NCBI GenBank assembly: GCA_003135585.1
Contig: PLCH01000528.1
Coordinates: forward strand, 7,440-14,647
DNA from: Chitinophagaceae bacterium
GTDB lineage: Bacteria; Bacteroidota; Bacteroidia; Chitinophagales; Chitinophagaceae
DNA: 7,208 nucleotides
Direction of reading: 5' to 3'
Positions 6,187-7,208 of this stretch are shown here, in pieces (the first letter of the stretch is position 1; each line of letters opens with the position of its first letter). A program made the position numbers and the translations under genes. Under the pieces are notes generated by a model, which had not been told where the DNA came from, did no database searches, and saw nothing but the letters and a program-made list of their open reading frames with translations.

Positions 6187-6227
6187 GCAGTTTTAGAAAG
6201 CCTGGGAGATTTTACCAATTTAATCGA

Positions 6228-7106
6228 TCACCTGGATTGCCCGGAAATGTCTGCGATGGTTTCTTCCAGAAGAATATTAAACGTTTCAGGTTTTTCAATC
6301 ATGGGGTAATGACCCGTCCCATGAATCGTTTTAATAAATAGTCCCTTCGGGCAATATTTTTTTACGGCTTCCTCATTTGTGGGAGTATAGTCGCTCACAA
6401 TCAAATGCAAGGGTATTTTCAATTCACTGAGGAATTGCGCTTCTTTTAATGTGTACGGTATCAATGATTCCAGCGTTTGTATGGCAATTGTTGAGTTCAT
6501 GTTTTGCACATCCCCAACCACTCTGTTTATAGAAACCGTGTCGGCGTAATTTGGAGGAAACAGATATTTGCGTGAGTAATCGGCTGCGGCCAGTTTATAA
6601 TTGGCTTTAAGCGCTTTTATAAATTGGTCAATACCGTTCTGCTCTTCGGCAGAATAATTCAATTGAATATTTTTCAGGTTATCTATTCCCACAAGCCCGA
6701 TGATCTTTTCGGGAATTTCATGGGCCACCTGCAGCATAATATCCCCAGACATGGAATGTCCAACCAGTATTACCTTTTCAAGTCTCAGGGTTCTGATCAA
6801 AGCGATCACATCTCGGGCATATTCCTCAACGGTCCAATTATTGCGGTTCTTTCCGCTTTGTCCGTGACCTCCTAAATCCAGCGCTACAACCCTGTATTTT
6901 CTGCTAAGTAAATCCTGTTGTGCTTTCCAGTATGCCTTATTTATACACCATCCATGCAACAGGATTACAGTTGTATCATTATTGCCGGATATCAAATAAG
7001 AAATATTGACCCCGGCATTTTCCACCGGGATCATTTTTTTATCAACCGGGGAATTGTTGCAAGCCGAGAGATCCAGCAGGCAAAGCAAAAGAATTATTTT
7101 GTTCAT
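6228..7106 (-). CDS. Lipoprotein alpha/beta hydrolase
   Basis: A 292-residue protein with an N-terminal lipoprotein signal, MNKIILLLCLLDLSAC, with the lipobox LSAC giving a lipidated C16; it is therefore membrane-attached outside the cytoplasm. The rest is a complete alpha/beta hydrolase. It has an oxyanion-hole HGW (51-53), the strand YRVVALDLGGHGQSG (71-85) and the nucleophile elbow VGHSMSG with S118. A helical cap follows (about 145-225), then the acid D239 in LIVSDYTPTNEE and the catalytic His H266 in GTGHYPMIEKP. All triad residues are present, so it should be an active esterase, lipase-like or related hydrolase; the substrate cannot be told. The family includes many esterases and C-C or haloperoxidase-like enzymes. 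The start has no clear ribosome binding site, and only 17 bp separate it from the inferred end of an IS200/IS605 element, so its own promoter is probably missing or inside that element. No terminator is seen, apart from the palindrome at 6159-6186. Confidence 0.88.
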   Translation of the reverse strand: MNKIILLLCLLDLSACNNSPVDKKMIPVENAGVNISYLISGNNDTTVILLHGWCINKAYWKAQQDLLSRKYRVVALDLGGHGQSGKNRNNWTVEEYARDVIALIRTLRLEKVILVGHSMSGDIMLQVAHEIPEKIIGLVGIDNLKNIQLNYSAEEQNGIDQFIKALKANYKLAAADYSRKYLFPPNYADTVSINRVVGDVQNMNSTIAIQTLESLIPYTLKEAQFLSELKIPLHLIVSDYTPTNEEAVKKYCPKGLFIKTIHGTGHYPMIEKPETFNILLEETIADISGQSR

Positions 7107-7123
7107 GGTAATGGAATGTTATG

Positions 7124-7208
7124 GTGACCTACCCACTCACGCAAATCGATGAGTGGGCTTCTTCTCAACCCATACGCATGGCCTCCTCTTGGCTTACGTT
7201 AACGGTTG
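7124..7208 (-). mobile_element. Right end of an IS200/IS605-family element (rest outside window)
   Basis: On the minus strand the order is: TnpB-like last codons, stop, GAAGAAG, a hairpin CCCACTCA / TGAGTGGG, then TAGGTCAC. The stem is 8 bp (7132-7139 with 7150-7157); inside it CG/CG can pair with one bulged base. A hairpin shortly after the tnpB stop, followed by a GTAG-TCAC-like tip, is the arrangement I know from right ends of several IS605-type elements; this is from memory, not a search. The tip would be GTCAC, with its last base at 7124. Alternative: an unrelated hairpin in a promoter region. Confidence 0.5.
7165..7208 (-). CDS. tnpB: C-terminal tail of a TnpB-like protein (IS605 OrfB), partial
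   Basis: Only 13 codons and a stop are in the window, reading TVNVSQEEAMRMG. The tail is too short to identify by itself. The call rests on its QEEA-type acidic end, resembling disordered tails of TnpB/OrfB proteins, and on the hairpin-and-tip arrangement directly downstream. The RuvC-like catalytic part and zinc finger would lie beyond the right edge. It could instead be chance coding potential in an intergenic region. Confidence 0.35.
   Translation of the reverse strand, partial: TVNVSQEEAMRMG

Larger units (their letters stand above)
7107..7208 (-). ncRNA. Possible 3' part of a TnpB-associated omega RNA plus its guide
   Basis: In IS200/IS605 elements the omega RNA (reRNA) overlaps the 3' end of tnpB, ends in the right-end hairpin, and uses the adjoining host DNA as its guide. 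If the right end is at 7124, the scaffold runs through 7208-7124 and a guide of about 16 nt would be 7123-7108, directly before the hydrolase ATG. This depends entirely on the element call and on an intact tnpB beyond the window. Confidence 0.3.

Noticed and set aside
5997..6218. 74-codon extension of the 5541-5996 gene, plus two overlapping plus-strand frames
   Set aside because: The extension buries the signal peptide, and none of the frames has protein-like composition or motifs; the region is treated as intergenic.
6624..6875. Plus-strand frames opposite the alpha/beta hydrolase
   Set aside because: They are antisense to an intact hydrolase with a full catalytic triad and show no domain-like pattern.

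Overview
The window looks like a chromosomal segment from a Bacteroidota bacterium, probably a Chitinophagaceae-like member of the Sphingobacteriia/Chitinophagia. This is inferred from the gene families (DUF3857/transglutaminase membrane protein, PepSY-like small secreted proteins, DUF4440-type secreted protein, GH30 glycosidase), from moderate to low G+C, and from start codons that lack clear Shine-Dalgarno sequences. Every full-length protein except the MFS transporter carries an export signal, so the segment mainly encodes cell-envelope and secreted functions.

Left part (1-3728, plus strand): three tightly packed genes that read as one operon. They are the C-terminal part of a DUF3857/transglutaminase-like membrane protein (cut by the window edge), an MFS transporter 3 nt downstream, and a secreted GH30 glycosidase 56 nt after that. 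The GH30 enzyme probably releases a glucosidic sugar outside the cytoplasm and the MFS protein may import the product; the role of the transglutaminase-like protein in this set is not clear.

Middle (3729-5540, minus strand): a secreted DUF4440/SnoaL-like gene has been split by a roughly 311-bp non-coding element. Removing 3844-4154 rejoins the two halves in frame and restores a 166-residue protein. The element has a short AAA-loop hairpin close to each end and no obvious transposase, so it resembles a non-autonomous IS200/IS605-type (palindrome-associated) element. Upstream lies a PepSY-like periplasmic protein with its own rho-independent terminator, followed by a 407-bp non-coding stretch. 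That stretch holds a strong terminator, a perfect 16-bp AT-rich palindrome and a possible promoter.

Right part (5541-7208, minus strand): a small secreted protein of unknown function and a lipoprotein alpha/beta hydrolase, separated by 231 bp that include a 28-bp near-perfect palindrome. The last ~85 bp look like the right end of an IS200/IS605 element: the final codons of a TnpB-like gene, a hairpin, and a GTCAC tip only 17 bp before the hydrolase start codon. If so, the hydrolase has lost its original upstream region, and the TnpB omega-RNA guide would be copied from the sequence just before the hydrolase start codon.

No CRISPR array, rRNA or tRNA was seen. I found no clearly new multi-gene system. 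The strongest observations are the cleanly reversible gene interruption and the mobile-element end beside the hydrolase.
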